NCBI GenBank assembly: GCA_947034885.2
Contig: OX344750.2
Span: forward strand, 13,448,053 to 13,512,052
From: Thuidium tamariscinum
Taxonomy: Eukaryota; Streptophyta; Bryopsida; Hypnales; Thuidiaceae
Reading direction: 5' to 3'
DNA length: 64,000 nt
Numbering within the stretch: position 1 is the stretch's first letter; each line of letters begins with the position of its first letter. Position numbers and translations under genes: made by a program. Under the pieces are notes generated by a model, which was given only the letters and a program-made list of their open reading frames with translations, was not told the DNA's origin and made no database searches. Below are positions 46,760-58,797 of this stretch, piece after piece.

Positions 46760-47830
46760 GGAGCAAAATTATTTCAAGAAGGGGGATTCCTTCATGGCCT
46801 ACAAAGGTTTAGTCGCTGCATAGAGTTCTCTTTTGGTATGTACCATCAACTTGTTTCCATGAAATTTAGGTCTCTATCCAATAGTATGTCTCTAATGAGT
46901 TATAATTTCAGCTTACAAATTTTGATAAATTAAATCATTTATTTCTGAATGTGACATAAATTGAGGGGGATAAAATAGGCATAGAAACACTTCTCAAACC
47001 TCAATTTGATATAAGTGAAGTTTTTGAGTTGTCGACTTCAAATACAATTTCTAATTTTTGTGGGCTTTAGAAATCAACTGTATTGTACTTCTTGTGTAGA
47101 GTTCCTTCTCTATTTTGAAATTATTATTGCTTTCATTCTTGTGAAGAGTTGTGAAATAGCCATCAAGAATTTCACATAGTAGTATATTCTTACACTTCCA
47201 ATTTCATATCAAATATTCTCTCTAATGAATGATTATGATTATATTCCAAGTACTTTGAATTTGAGTTGAAAGGCAAAGGGGCAATTGAACATTTAGACCT
47301 TCCCCCTTCCTATCATCATATCTTGATCAAACCTTACCAACCTATATATTCAGCGCGCACCAGGGTGATTGTAAGAAAAGGCTATACCATTTGGCGTCAC
47401 AATCAAAGTGACTTTCTTGCCATTGGTTATAACTTTGGGGGCATTAAGCCAATTTACTTGAAATTTTTATTGAAGATGGCTAACTTGATAGTAATAAGAC
47501 TCCTTATTTTTCAAAAAATTCCAAAAAGCATTTTCTAATTAAATTTTAATTTAGCTAATTTGTCACATTTTGCAATTTAGGGTTTTTTTAGTATTGTGGA
47601 GTATCCAAAATTAGTGATGTAGACTTGAAATTTATGTGGTCTACTTCAATACTAGAGATTCATGTGCCCACAAAAAAGAATTTTAAGAAAACATTATTTT
47701 GTATCCTCTACATTCATGCAAATAGGGACCTCTTGCACATGCAATTCTGAACATTGAAAATGGTTTCAAAATCATTCTATTGGTGAAATCTCATCACCAT
47801 CAATCCTTCCCAAATTTTCAATTTTTATTT

Positions 47831-48119
47831 ATTTATAAATTTTTTTTCCTATTTATTACAAATTATTACAAATTTAAATTTAAAAATGCTCAGTTTCATG
47901 AGATTTTGTACTTGTCTAGTTCACCTACTTAGAAAATTTTCCTCCACTTTTCCTTCATAGGGTATCTTCTTCTTCAAGAAATATACATTGAACATATTTT
48001 TCACCCCCCCCCAAAAAAAAAATATTGTAGCAAAACAAGACAAAAAATGGGAGGCCTTTCTTGCAATCACCCAACAACTCCGCACCTACACCACAACTCA
48101 TATTACTAGTAGAGGATGA
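47831..48119. other. AT-rich spacer
   Basis: No feature recognised apart from short homopolymer runs. Confidence 0.4.
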
Positions 48120-48711
48120 TACTTCAATTGTACCCTTGAATTTACTCCTCTATTAGAAATTGAATTGAAGAGATCTTTAAATGGCAAAACGGTCGTGGAC
48201 CTGGAAATTGATGAGTTTGCTAGCCTTCATGACAATATAAGAAAGAAGGCCATTATGAGGAGGGATGCAAATGACAAAAATAAAAGCTCTAGTCCAAGCT
48301 CAATTGTAAAATAAGGAAGAAAAAGAGGCCAAGTGAGTAGCCAAGAAGGTGGAGAAGGAAATGGAAGACAAGATCAAAGGCAAGGGTAAAAAGAAGAATG
48401 AAGTAGGAAGCCAAGTTGTACCACCTTCCACAGTGGATCAAGGTTTGCAAATGCAAAGTAGTATGAAAAAGTAGGCCACTTTCTTGCAACTCACGAAAGA
48501 AATGATCACTCATATGACACAAGTAATGGGCCTTACAAAAGATGATGCAACAAAAAACGAGGATTTAGTCCTCAACATCTCCATTCAAGACATTGCAAAG
48601 GATATGGAAAAAGAAAAGCCAACTTTGTACAACGAGGTGTTTTGCTTTTTAAAGAAGGTGACCATCTTTGTCTTAATAGTAAAATTCATGTGTTTCTTTG
48701 AAGTAACATGA
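48120..48711 (+). pseudogene. Unrecognised coding remnant, Lys/Glu-rich
   Basis: One frame reads TLEFTPLLEIELKRSLNGKT, then VVDLEIDEFASLHDN and a basic stretch up to a TAA near 48315. Another frame further on reads KKVEKEMEDKIKGKGKKKNE, a TAG, then LQLTKEMITHMTQVMGLTKD up to a possible exon end near 48657. Protein-like composition but at least two stops and a frame change. No family recognised. It may belong with the remnant at 45972-46759 or a separate gene. Confidence 0.35.
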
Positions 48712-49412
48712 ATATTGTTGGTGTTCATAAATAAATTTTTAATCTACTTCATATTTGTAGATGTCAACTAGGAAAACCTCACATATTCAAATTTATGTTA
48801 AATGCATAGCTAGGGATAGATGTCATTTTTATTGATTGCCTAAAGAACTTGCACGTGCCAAAGCTATGTATGACGTGCTACAATGGAACATAGATTGTGA
48901 GTACCTAATTACCCACCCCTAGTAACTAAATTAGCACGACCAGATTTTATTCAAAATGTTTGAAACTAGTGTCTACACACTACTCGACTACACCTTTCAA
49001 GCAATGAATCTTTGTATAATTTTTGAGTGTCTTGAACTCAAAACAACCCTAAGATATCCCAAATTATGTTTTAATTGGCTTTTTTGGCCTCTAATTAGGC
49101 CGTTGTGGTTTCTGAATGAAGTTGTACTCAAACTAAAACTCAATTCAAATTCTTATAGGTTATTTTTCCTCATTCCAAAATAGTAAGACTTAACTTGATT
49201 GAATTTTCTTATCAAAAGTTATGAGTGAATTAAGGTTAAATGCTAATCAGTACATCAAACTTCATCCACGTTTTTCGACCACGTGATAAGTCTAAATTAG
49301 AATTTTTCTTCACTTAGATCTTATTTATTTTTATCTTCCCTAAATTCACTCAACTTGTTTCACTTTCACTTTTTCTAACTACTTTTCATTCATTTTAGTC
49401 ATTCATTCATGT
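48712..49412. other. AT-rich spacer
   Basis: No gene recognised; the open frame at 48956-49183 has no motif. Confidence 0.4.
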
Positions 49413-49978
49413 ATTTGACTATGTTTTCCCCCAAAACCGCTTCAAAATTGTCATTTCTTAGACAACTACCAAATTTTAAGGAAAAAACATTTTTAGACAA
49501 AAGTAACCATAGGATCTTTTAGAACACAAGTTTGAGAAGATGTGAAAAAAATTTCAACAATTTTCGCCATGTAGATTGCAAGATATTAGTGTTTGAAGTG
49601 ACAAAAATCAATTTCTTACCACTACAAAAATCCGGGCAGCTGCACTTCAAAAGACCATATTTGTATAGAAAAATGTCCAAAATGATTGTAATTTTTTAGA
49701 TTAATTCTTCAAAGTGAATTTTGATATATGCTTGAAAATTTCAGATCATTTGGAATTGTCAACATATAGGAAAAAAATAGTAAGTAGATAGAAGTAGAAA
49801 TTGAGCCACAATACCAAATTATTAACAATTTATTTATAGAATTAAAAGAAGACAATCCCAATGGTTGTAATGTTGTGTAAAACAATATACACCCAATGTT
49901 TTGTTTTGTTTTCAAAAATATTAAAATTTGAATTAAATAAAGAATTTCAAACTTTTTTTGTAGCTTGTAGAGATTCTA

Positions 49979-50096
49979 CATAAGAGGTTTTTTCGGGGTA
50001 TTGAGAGACTGTTTCAGCCTCGTTTCCCATTCTGTGAACCAGCCAGTGCTGGTCAGAATAAAAAAATATTTAAAAAATAAAAATATTTAAAAATAA

Positions 50097-50127
<31 letters not shown>

Positions 50128-50281
50128 ATTTAATAATTTTTTTAAATTTTTTTTAATAAAATGTTATTATCTGATGTGGCAGTCTCTGTGCCACATCAGA
50201 TCTGCTGCTAGGACTGTTTCCAGCGAGTTCCCACAGTCTGGGAACTCGCAGTCTCCCAACATGGTGAGAAAACCTCTTATG
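49979..50281. mobile_element. GC-rich-ended MITE, copy 2 (nested)
   Basis: 303 bp with inverted ends CATAAGAGGTTTT and AAAACCTCTTATG, nested in the TTAA-family element. The right half has TGATGTGGCAGTCTCTGTGC and GGGAACTCGCAGTCTCCCAA, matching the order of blocks in 20931-21234 and 50972-51259. The centre contains an (AAAT)n microsatellite. More diverged than the other two copies. Confidence 0.75.
50095..50129. repeat. (AAAT)n microsatellite
   Basis: About eight to nine perfect AAAT units in the centre of the nested MITE. Confidence 0.95.
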
Positions 50282-50971
50282 AACTAGCCGCAAACTACCT
50301 CAAACTAAAAATCCTCATAACTTTTGACTCATTAATCAAAATGGAATGATTCAAAGCTTTACACTTAGATAAAAATCAAAGAAACCAATTTCAAATTTAA
50401 ATTTCTTCAAAAAGTAATTTTTACAGAAGTTTTTTATTCTGCCTGGGCTGCCCACCGAACAAAGGAAACAACATATCATGTCATAACTTTTGAACCATGT
50501 ATTCAAAAGCCATGAAAATTTTTGGGCCCTAAAGCTAGTCCTTGGGCACATGTTGTGTGAAAATTTCAAAGAAAAGAAATAAAAACTCCGTCTGTAGTGA
50601 GTTGCCTAAAATTGCTATGTTGCTAAAAAATGCAGTTTGCTCCTAAACTATTATCACTCCTAAAAGATAAAGTTCTAAACTATTATCACTTTGTATCTAA
50701 GTAAAAACTTCATCTTCAACCTTTGAATCAAACTTTTAGCTTGATCCTATTAGTTTAATTATCCTACTTCAAAATTACATAAGTCACAAGTGATTCAGTA
50801 ATTTACCTCAATGAATGAAGTATCTTGGAGATTATTGTACATTTGTTTCCATCCATCCTTGTTTTCCATGGTTGAAAGTGTTTTTTTATAATTTTGTTTA
50901 CTACTTAAAAGTAGAAGTTTGTTATAGCTTGAGTTTCTAATTTTTTATTTCTTTGCTACTTCTACTTTTGC

Positions 50972-51259
50972 CATTAGAGGGGATTTGAGGCCTCCAAAGG
51001 GCTGTTTTGAGGCTATTCCCCAAAACTGTTCCCGTAACTGCTGACTGCTGTTAGGCTAGCATTTATCCAAAAATAAATAAAAATAAAATAAAAATTTGGG
51101 TCCTGAAATATGAAAAAAAGACCAATTTTTTTCAAAAATAAATAAATTAATGACGTGGCACTCTCTCGACCACATCGTATTTCTGTTCGCGGGGCAGAAA
51201 CTGCGTTCCCGCAGTTCGAGAACCTGCAGTCTTCTAATGGCCTCAAAAATTCTCTAATG
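50972..51259. mobile_element. GC-rich-ended MITE, copy 3
   Basis: 288 bp. Left end CATTAGAGGGGATTTGAGGCC, right end GGCCTCAAAAATTCTCTAATG. Shares GGGTCCTGAAATATGAAAA, ACGTGGCA-TCTC-CGACCAC and GGCAGAAACTGCGTTCCCGC with 20931-21234. Noncoding; the minus-strand frame across it is an artefact. Confidence 0.8.
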
Positions 51260-54245
51260 AATTACATTATTGAATTCCAAGTCAATTCTTGAAATTTGAT
51301 ACAATAATGCTTTTAAAATAATTAATTCTTAATCTTCTACAAGTCAATTATTATTCTATCTACAACTAAAGGTTTGAAATGAAACTCTAAGATTTTTGTC
51401 CTAATTTCTATCTTCTTCAATCCTACTTCCAACTTGGTATAACTTCTTTCAATTCTAACTCATTCTTCTTAATTCTATCACTATTTGAGTTTGGGAACTC
51501 ATTAGATATAGGCTAGAAGAAGGAAAGAGTTTGTGAGATATTTTCTAAATCCTTTTCTTTAATCGATAATTACCAATTTTTAATTCACTTCTAATTTTTT
51601 AAATTTCTATCCTATCTCCTTCTCTAATTTCACACTTCCCTTCTCTTAATTGTGATTTGATTTTTTAAATTTTATTTCTATTTTCCCTTTCAATCTAACT
51701 ACTTCTTCTCCTAATCTCTTTTTTTTTTGAAATTTTGTTTCTAATTTCCTCTAATTTTCCTCCCTAATTTTCCTTCTATTTATCTAATTTTACTTCTTTC
51801 TACCCCTTTTATTCCTAATTTGTTTCCTTCTCCTTCCTAATTTGTAACTAATTTCTCCTCAAGTATTATTTTCCACTTTTTGTGGAAAAATAAAAACTAT
51901 TTGTCATGGCAAATCTACATTTTGGAAGCTAGGAAGGACCCCTAGCTTGCGTTAGAGCCTAGCAACCTCTGCTTATTGGCACAAATAGCAAAAGGTAGCT
52001 TGCCACTCCCCCCTTCAAACCCAACAAGGAGCCCCTGCAAGGGTCCAATTAGATAGGGAGGTTCGGCCCTTATTCGATAGAAAGAACCTACTGGGTCTTT
52101 ATTTGGCATCAGCCTTTTTATTTTACTTTGTGAAAAAGTGCTAAGATGGCGATCACTTCAAATTTGGTGAAGCATTGTATTTTTACATTCATCCATCTTT
52201 TGGACTTAAAAACACTGTTCCCTTGTATTCATATATTTTTTCATCCAAATTTGGCAACTTCATCCATATTTTAGAGAGAACTAGAAAATTTCTAACAAAA
52301 AAAGATTACTTTTATCTAGCAAAAAAAAGAAATTTATTTTGAAATGGTGCAATCTAGCCATACAATGCCGGAAAAAAAAAGGTTGTTTGACACTAGTGGG
52401 AGCTGTCTGTTGTCCAGCCTAGGGGATTTGCCGGCCCAACTAAAACCTTAGCCACCATGACTGGATCACTAGATCGGGCTGGCCTTAGTTGGGGGTTTCA
52501 CCACCTTGGCCAGGGTTGGCTTAAACAAGGTGTGTGTGAGTGCTTCTAACTCCACCCTTGAGCTAGAAGTTTATCACACGGGTCCTGTGTCTAATTGAGT
52601 TTTCTTTGTAATCGGGTGTACAAAGAGAGCCTTCCAAGCACTGAACTCTTTTAGTCACGTCTTTAAAGCGTTTTGTTTATCTAATTGGGTCTATAACTCT
52701 ACTATTCTATTCCAAATTCCGCTGAACTATCCTATTCTATTCTACTTTATCAAATGAAATTGTACCAAGTCTAATTCCAGGCATTTGGTAAAAAGAAGCT
52801 TAGTAATAAAACAATGAGAATAAAAATCAAATGGGTTCGGTTTACCTCCTCCACGTAGATCTCCATAGTCCCATCATCGAACATCATCATGTGAAGGTAC
52901 TCTCCCACGACCTCGCCATCAAAATCATCCCGGCTCCCCATCTAATCCATATTAACTCTCACGTTGTTGGTCAAATAAATTTATCTTAATTAAAAGAAAA
53001 CTAAAGGTTATGTAGCGCTAATTTAATTGCGTAATTCTTTTAATTCCTAAATCCTCGGTAATTAGAAAATACTGCAATTCAACTTAGTCTACCTATTTGG
53101 TTAAGTCCTTGGGTAATACTCTATTCTAACGAAATCAATGGAAGTTTAATGGTTAGTTATTTGTTGTTTTAATCTTTTCTTTTGATTGATATTCAAAATC
53201 TAAATTAATTCAAGTTGAATTTAATTATTTTGAATTGGAAATTATCGTCAAATCTTTTCAAATCTAATTAATTTTTGAAATTACGTTAATTCCTTAAGAA
53301 ATTAGTTGTCAATTTGTCCCTTCCCTTTTGTCTTATTAGGCCTAATAAAACAAAACCAACAAAATCCAAACCTTTTAAGAATCTAATTAATAACTAACTA
53401 CCAAAGAACAAAGAACATTCCTAAAGAATTGGAATCAATTCAATAGTGTGATTCTAGATAAATTAGTTTTTTAAGCGATAAGGATCAAAGCAAGGGAATA
53501 AGTACCGAATTCAATAGTGATTATTCTTCAACAATCAGTTTTTTAATGGGTCTTGCTACGACTTGAGATTCTGGTGCCTTAATCTCTCCTAATTCTCTCC
53601 TTTCTCTCTCATTCTTATTTTTGAAATGAGTTGCAAAGTTTTGAGAGAGAGATGGCTATGGTGGCGGGATGTTGCGGAGAATTTTAGTGACAAAGTTTTT
53701 GAAATCCCAAAGGTTAGATTTTTAGTGAAGATAAAAAAAATGTGGGGTTGTGGCTTCCACTGCCAACCCAAAGATTTTCAAAGAAATCAAATTTTTGTGA
53801 TGTCAAAGTGTGACTTGGTGAGCCCTGGACTCACCGAGTCTGGCTCTCCCGTATTCAGTCGTTGGACCTCCGTGCTCCGCCGCCACGTGGCTCTCCGTGA
53901 GTCGCCAGACCCCTCCCCCGTCACTTCGCTGGCCCCTCGCTACGTGTCCCGGCGTGATTGGCCCCGGACTGGGGCTGTGCCGCACTCACTGGGCTGTTAG
54001 CCAGCTAACTGGCCTTGTTATCTAATTTTTTTAGTTTTCCAACACTAAATAACTTTACTCGGAATTTGAATTTTGACTAATTATTGAGCATGACAATGGA
54101 ATAAGACGTGAGTATCATAAATGGATGAACTAACGGCCTTGAAACTTCAATTACATCCAAGGTGTTGACCCCTTTTCTTTCAAGTTCGTGGGATCCCTTG
54201 AATGTATTATAATATGAAGACCGCTTAGAGTTCTGTTGGATTCAA
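51260..54245. other. Mixed repeat-like DNA, no recognised gene
   Basis: Pyrimidine-rich AT stretches (51300-51880), then moderately GC-rich segments. Around 52850-52950 the minus strand has a short open acidic frame, MGSRDDFDGEVVGEYLHMMM, then FDDGTMEIYVEEVN, about 1.3-1.8 kb downstream of LTR-like B on that strand; it could be internal retroelement sequence, but no gag motif is seen. 53626-54000 has GC-rich open frames on both strands that look compositional. Confidence 0.4.
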
Positions 54246-55470
54246 GTTCAAAGCTTTGCCGTTTAATCCACTTTCTTGCTAATGGGTTACGGGTTGGCTA
54301 TAACGCGTTCCTCTAGTATTTTAGGAATTTTAATCGCAAAAGGAGGTACACATGACAGTGTTTAAACTGAACTTTGGCGTTCAATGCTCAAAATTTCCGT
54401 GAATTAGTGGCAAAGAAAGTGTTGAGGCCTTGCCTCCGGAGTATGTGTGACAAAGGAATAAAAACTGAAGGAGTCCTAAGCCTTCAAATCTTGAAGAACT
54501 AAACACAAAACAAGACTTGGCCAAAAATCTTTGGTCCAAGCGGTGCCTTGACTGTGTTGGTGACACAAGTAATGAAAGAACAAAGTGTCGGTGCGAGAAA
54601 TAAGGGTACTGGAAACCTCGAGGAGGGCCCTTATATACCCGTGGCTGAGCCCCTCTCGGTAAATGCCAGTGAAAACACTTTGTTACTTTCTATCCTAAAC
54701 TACCCTAATGTAATTCCAAAATAATATTTGTTTAATGGTGGAAATTTCTAAAAACATCCCCATTTAGCTAATGAAATCTTGGCCAAATCAAATCCAAGAT
54801 CTTAACCCAAGATATTTTGGAATTAACCCTAACTTACGTAGATATTTTGCAAATTAACCAAAAGTCATTTTGAAAATTGTCTTTCTTTAGCTCAAAGATG
54901 GCTTTTTATGCAAGAAAGAGATCTTGACCAAATCCAATCTTTGATTTTCCAGGAGATATTTCCAAAATCACTCTTAATTAACCGCAATTAACGATTAAAA
55001 AATCAAACTAAGAGCTGACCCTCTCTATCTTTTAGGGAACAACTCGAAATGGAAAACCGTCTGCGCCATTGTCTTTAGAAGACCCCAATTAGCCTAAGCG
55101 ACCCCTTACCCCTCACTCTTAGGGCGTTTGCACGCCCAAATTGAAATTACGATAACTCCAATTAAAAGTCAAAAATCTAACTTTTAGGATTTGTGCATTT
55201 TGATGAATCTGTCAAGCCAGGGTCGTTAGGAATGTCCGTGAGAGTAAGGAATGACTCCTTATTTGCGACAATCGGACATCATTCGCTCCTGATACGCCGA
55301 TCAATCCGCCACCAACTTGTAAATTCCATTGAAATTCGATGTCGATGCCGGTTCTGGTAGTTGGGAATGTCGGAATGTCTTCAAACTTGACTGGGCGCTT
55401 ATTAAGCACACAAAAACCTATCCTAATTTTTAGTGAGATTTTACCGCATCATACGTAATTTCTAGGAATT
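54246..55470 (-). mobile_element. LTR-like sequence B (minus strand)
   Basis: Read on the minus strand: TGCGGTAAAATCTCACTAAA at 55448, a TATA box at 54637-54631 (GGGTATATAAGGGCCC) and CGGCAAAGCTTTGAAC at 54260-54246. Distances (about 811 and 377 bp) resemble those in copy A (863 and 389). Up to about 100 bp around 55371-55467 align with 57639-57738 in copy C. No coding domains. Confidence 0.55.
54631..54637 (-). promoter_or_regulatory. TATA box of LTR-like B
   Basis: TATATAA on the minus strand within GGGTATATAAGGGCCCTCC. Position relative to the family landmarks matches copy A. Confidence 0.55.
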
Positions 55471-56500
55471 TACGAACAATTCTATGTGCGGTTGACTTCC
55501 CATGGAGTCAATGTGGAATTTTGGAAAAATGCGAAATAAATTGGGTAACATCTAGGGCACTCCTAGATTCTTAGCGTAAGCTCCACACGACCTTGCACTA
55601 ATCTATTTTCTTTAATTTCCTCACAACGACATGAAAACAAACCTTAGTTAGAATAAAAACTCAATTGGAGACTCATTCTCTTGTTTGCAATTGCAGCATC
55701 TTCTTTCCATGTTGCAGCCTATCGGAAACCCCAAACTCTAATCAAATACCATGTGTGTTTTAAATTTATTTGGTTATATCTTCCTGTAGTCACCTCTCCT
55801 TTTTCAAATTTTGACTAATTATTTAATTCTTATTCGCTCCTGGCATGCTCCTACCCTTGGAACACCTTTCTGTAGTCTTCAATCTCCAATCCTCCATCTC
55901 TCATCTTGTGAAACTCCAATTCTCCATGTCATTTGTAATTGTTTACTTTTGAATTCAATTTGTTCCAAAATTGAATTTGAGCCTTGGTAAATCTTCAAGG
56001 CTCGTAGTAGACTCTTTTGGCTTAATCAGTATGTTATGTGCATCCTTAAAAGGTTGATTTTGCACAGACAGACACTAGGATTGACTAACTCTCGATTCCT
56101 TATTTCTCTCGGAATTACTAAATCTTCACACAAACTTACTTTGGAGACTTAGAATGATATAAATTCCTAGAATTAGGAATTTTCCCCCTTCTAAGTTGGT
56201 TTTCCACCATTTTGGCATAGACTGACACCAAAACTCCTTCAACACTCTTTTTATGTCTTTTTCTTGTATATTTTAGCTAATTTTTGCTATTTAATCGCGA
56301 AAAATGGACCCAAAGTCCTGAGTGCCATCTTGAGGGCTCACAAGGTGGCATCCCTATCCGGACCAAATTTCCTTGTGGAAATCGGCCTTGTTTCTAGAAT
56401 TTGAATACCGGACATGAATTTTCCACCTACAAAAAACATAAAACAAACTTGGACAACAAAATAAAACTTAAACTTGGACTATACTTCAAAAAATTCCCTT
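55471..56500. other. Spacer between LTR-like B and C
   Basis: No gene or pol domain recognised. If B and C were two LTRs of one minus-strand element, its internal region would lie here; no reverse transcriptase, integrase or protease motif was seen, so they are more likely separate or decayed insertions. Confidence 0.4.
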
Positions 56501-57740
56501 GCCTCTTCTAAGTTTAAAGCTTTGCTATAGGATAGGAAATAGACAAAATTCTAAGAACTTCAAACCACGAAAAATTAAAGCTTCGCCATGATTTTTAAAA
56601 TGACCAAAAAAACTCAACTTCAAAACTCACAAAGTCAAAACTTCGCCATGAATTTGAGAAAATTAAAAAAAACTTCTAAAAATATTTTTCACAAAGCCAA
56701 AGCTTTGCCGTCCCAAATGGGTCAAGAAAATATTTGAACAATAAAAACAACAAACACTTGTTAGTATAATAACTATAAGTGGTAGTACAATGATAAAAAC
56801 TACTCAAAACAAATTAAAACTTCAAGAATACATAACAAATTAAACACTAAAGGATCCTCTAAGCGGCATCACCAATCACAAGGGGAAAGGCTCTAGAATT
56901 AGTACAAGTTAATACAAAACTCTTAAAAATACTTCAAAACTCAACAAAATCGACAAAACTCTTCTAAAATAATAACAATTGTAAGTAAACTTTGAAGGGA
57001 CCTCATAATCCTTTAAAGTTCAGCAAAAACATAAAAGTGGAGCTTGAAATACTCTAAAACATACATTTAAGCTACTTTGGCTCAAACTTAGTCAAAAAAT
57101 CCAAATTATTGGACCAAAGTAGTATTGTGCCAAAATAATGGCTACAAGTGGTTTCAAGGGGTGAGTTGAGAGAGAAATGAATGCCCATTTATACTCTTCC
57201 AAAGGCACCTATCACTTCTCAATTTTGTGTGGTAATCTTATCACCTAAGATTTTCATCATAATCCAACCATTTTATACTGGACCTATTTGTAACTTTTGG
57301 AATTAAATTACAAATTACAAACAAATTGTGCTATTGGCTTTGAAAGGCCATTTCTAATCTAAATAACTCTTTTTTCCTTTATATCTGCTAAAAACTCAGC
57401 AAAATCCAATACTAAATTAATAATCAAATAGGATACTAATCCAACTTTTGGAGGTTGACTTTTCTATGAAAAATAACTAGCTTAGGGTCTCTAATAGATT
57501 TGAGGGAGTAAAAAAATACTTAACTAGGGCCTCATTTTGATATTATATACACCCGTAATGCTAGGCAACTCCACCGTAATCTTTAAAAATTGTCAGTTTG
57601 TAGATGAACTTATTAATTGCGATACTTCCCACCATCAAAATGTCTTAAAACTTGTTGAGACTCCTTATTAATACAAAAAAAAACTACCTTCATTTTTAGT
57701 GGGATTTTATTGCAACCAAGGTAATTTCCATGAATTTTTC
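56501..57740 (-). mobile_element. LTR-like sequence C (minus strand)
   Basis: On the minus strand: TGCAATAAAATCCCACTAAA at 57714, TATA box TATAAAT at 57193-57187 followed by a TTTCTCTCTCAACTCACCCC tract, then CGGCAAAGCTTTGG at 56710 and weaker GGCGAAGTTTTGA / GGCGAAGCTTTAA repeats at about 56648 and 56588. Same order of landmarks as A and B, with different spacing (521 and 483 bp). Confidence 0.55.
57187..57193 (-). promoter_or_regulatory. TATA box of LTR-like C
   Basis: TATAAAT on the minus strand in GGAAGAGTATAAATGGGCAT, with a CT-rich start region downstream as in copy A. Confidence 0.55.
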
Positions 57741-58188
57741 ATTAAAGGTTAAAGCAATTGATCATCTAAAAAAGTATCTTTTGAGTATCAAAAAATTTCA
57801 AAACTTTTTCTAGAACCTCCCATGAAATTTCAAAAAATATATGTAAGCATACATTTGAACTCTACATAATTGCCAAAAGAGAAATAAATCCCACTCTATC
57901 CTTTAATTACTTGGCTCCAAAAAATCTTCTACAAAAAAACAAATCTTGACAAAGTAGCTCCACCATTGACCTTCTAACATGATTTTAACCTTAAAGCACT
58001 GTCCTCTAGTCATAGATTCCCTTCATAGAGTCATCGTGACGAAATCCATTCTAGAGGCTGAAAATCGGTGTTTCTACCAAATGTAGGAAATAATTATAAA
58101 CATAAAATTTATCCAGGGAATTTAGCTCTGGGACTTCCCTATATTTCTAAGACCCAACTTTAACCAATATCTCTTACATACACGATAG
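57741..58188. other. AT-rich spacer
   Basis: No feature recognised. Confidence 0.4.
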
Positions 58189-58369
58189 ATGATGTTATTT
58201 TGGGAATTCATACAAAAGAGAGGTATTATTGGAGTTTTAATCTATTCACAATTAGGATTTAGACTTAAATGGATAAAAACATTGGAAATATCATCAAATA
58301 CTATATTGGCACGTTACATGCCTCTTTTGATTTTGCACTCTTTTTTGGGCTTTTTGTACTATTTTAAAC

Positions 58370-58509
58370 ACTGTGTTTTACCAAAAATTGAAAAAACAAA
58401 CAAACAACGAGTTGTAAGTGATGAATCTGGAATTCATATAGATCTACAAGATGAGGCTATGCAATTAGCATTAGCTTTGCCACAAAGCGTCTATAGGGGT
58501 GCAAGATGA
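58370..58509 (+). pseudogene. Short coding-like segment, unknown
   Basis: The end of an open frame reads LPKIEKTNKQRVVSDESGIH, then IDLQDEAMQLALALPQSVYR before TGA. Composition looks like real coding sequence. It may be an upstream exon of the remnant at 58798-59573. No family recognised. Confidence 0.3.
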
Positions 58510-58797
58510 TAGATGCATTACAGTCTTTCATTCATATAGTATAAAGTCAAGGGAGAATATTGCAAAAATATTCGAGATGTACAATTTAGTGCAGAAAAAT
58601 AATTGGATACAGTATGGAGATGAACTACATGCATTTTCCCTCAGCAGTAAATAAGACCAAGACAATAAATTCCACTCAAGTTTTTTGGCTTTCATCAAAA
58701 ATTCATATATAATGCACTCCATTCAAATAATCAATGCGTTCTAATGTACATTTGGCGTCGATGTTGTACATAGACAAAGAAATTTGGAATCACCCTC

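Larger units (their letters stand above)
44635..47830. mobile_element. Element with ~450-bp inverted arms enclosing a coding remnant
   Basis: The left arm (to about 45140) matches the reverse complement of about 47380-47820. Exact shared blocks include GGATACTCC and TGTGACAAATTAGCT, with AAAAATTTCAAG-type and GAGATTTCACCAA matches further along. The left end begins TTAACCTTGAAAGG then CATGACTATGTTTTC, related to the ends of the TTAA MITE family; the right end is less clear. Between the arms lie a 181-bp tandem array and the multi-exon remnant at 45972-46759. Arms of this length fit a MULE-like or fold-back DNA element carrying its own or a captured gene. Confidence 0.6.
49413..50646 (+). mobile_element. 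TTAA-family MITE-like element, copy 3 (interrupted)
   Basis: Aligns with 13235-14165 from TTTGACTATGTTTTC through TTACCACTACAAAAATCCGG to AATTGCTATG-type sequence near the right end. It is split by a 303-bp GC-rich MITE at 49979-50281; without that insert it is about 930 bp, like the other copies. Terminal TTAACCCC/GGGGTTAA are not preserved here (right end TCCTAAACT), so this is the oldest or most eroded copy. Confidence 0.75.

Noticed and set aside
47266-47538. 90-codon plus-strand frame
   Set aside because: Lies in the right inverted arm of the long-arm element; the matching left arm does not keep the frame.
55471-56500. Internal gag-pol region between LTR-like B and C
   Set aside because: No reverse transcriptase, integrase or protease motif, and B and C are too diverged to be the two LTRs of one recent element.
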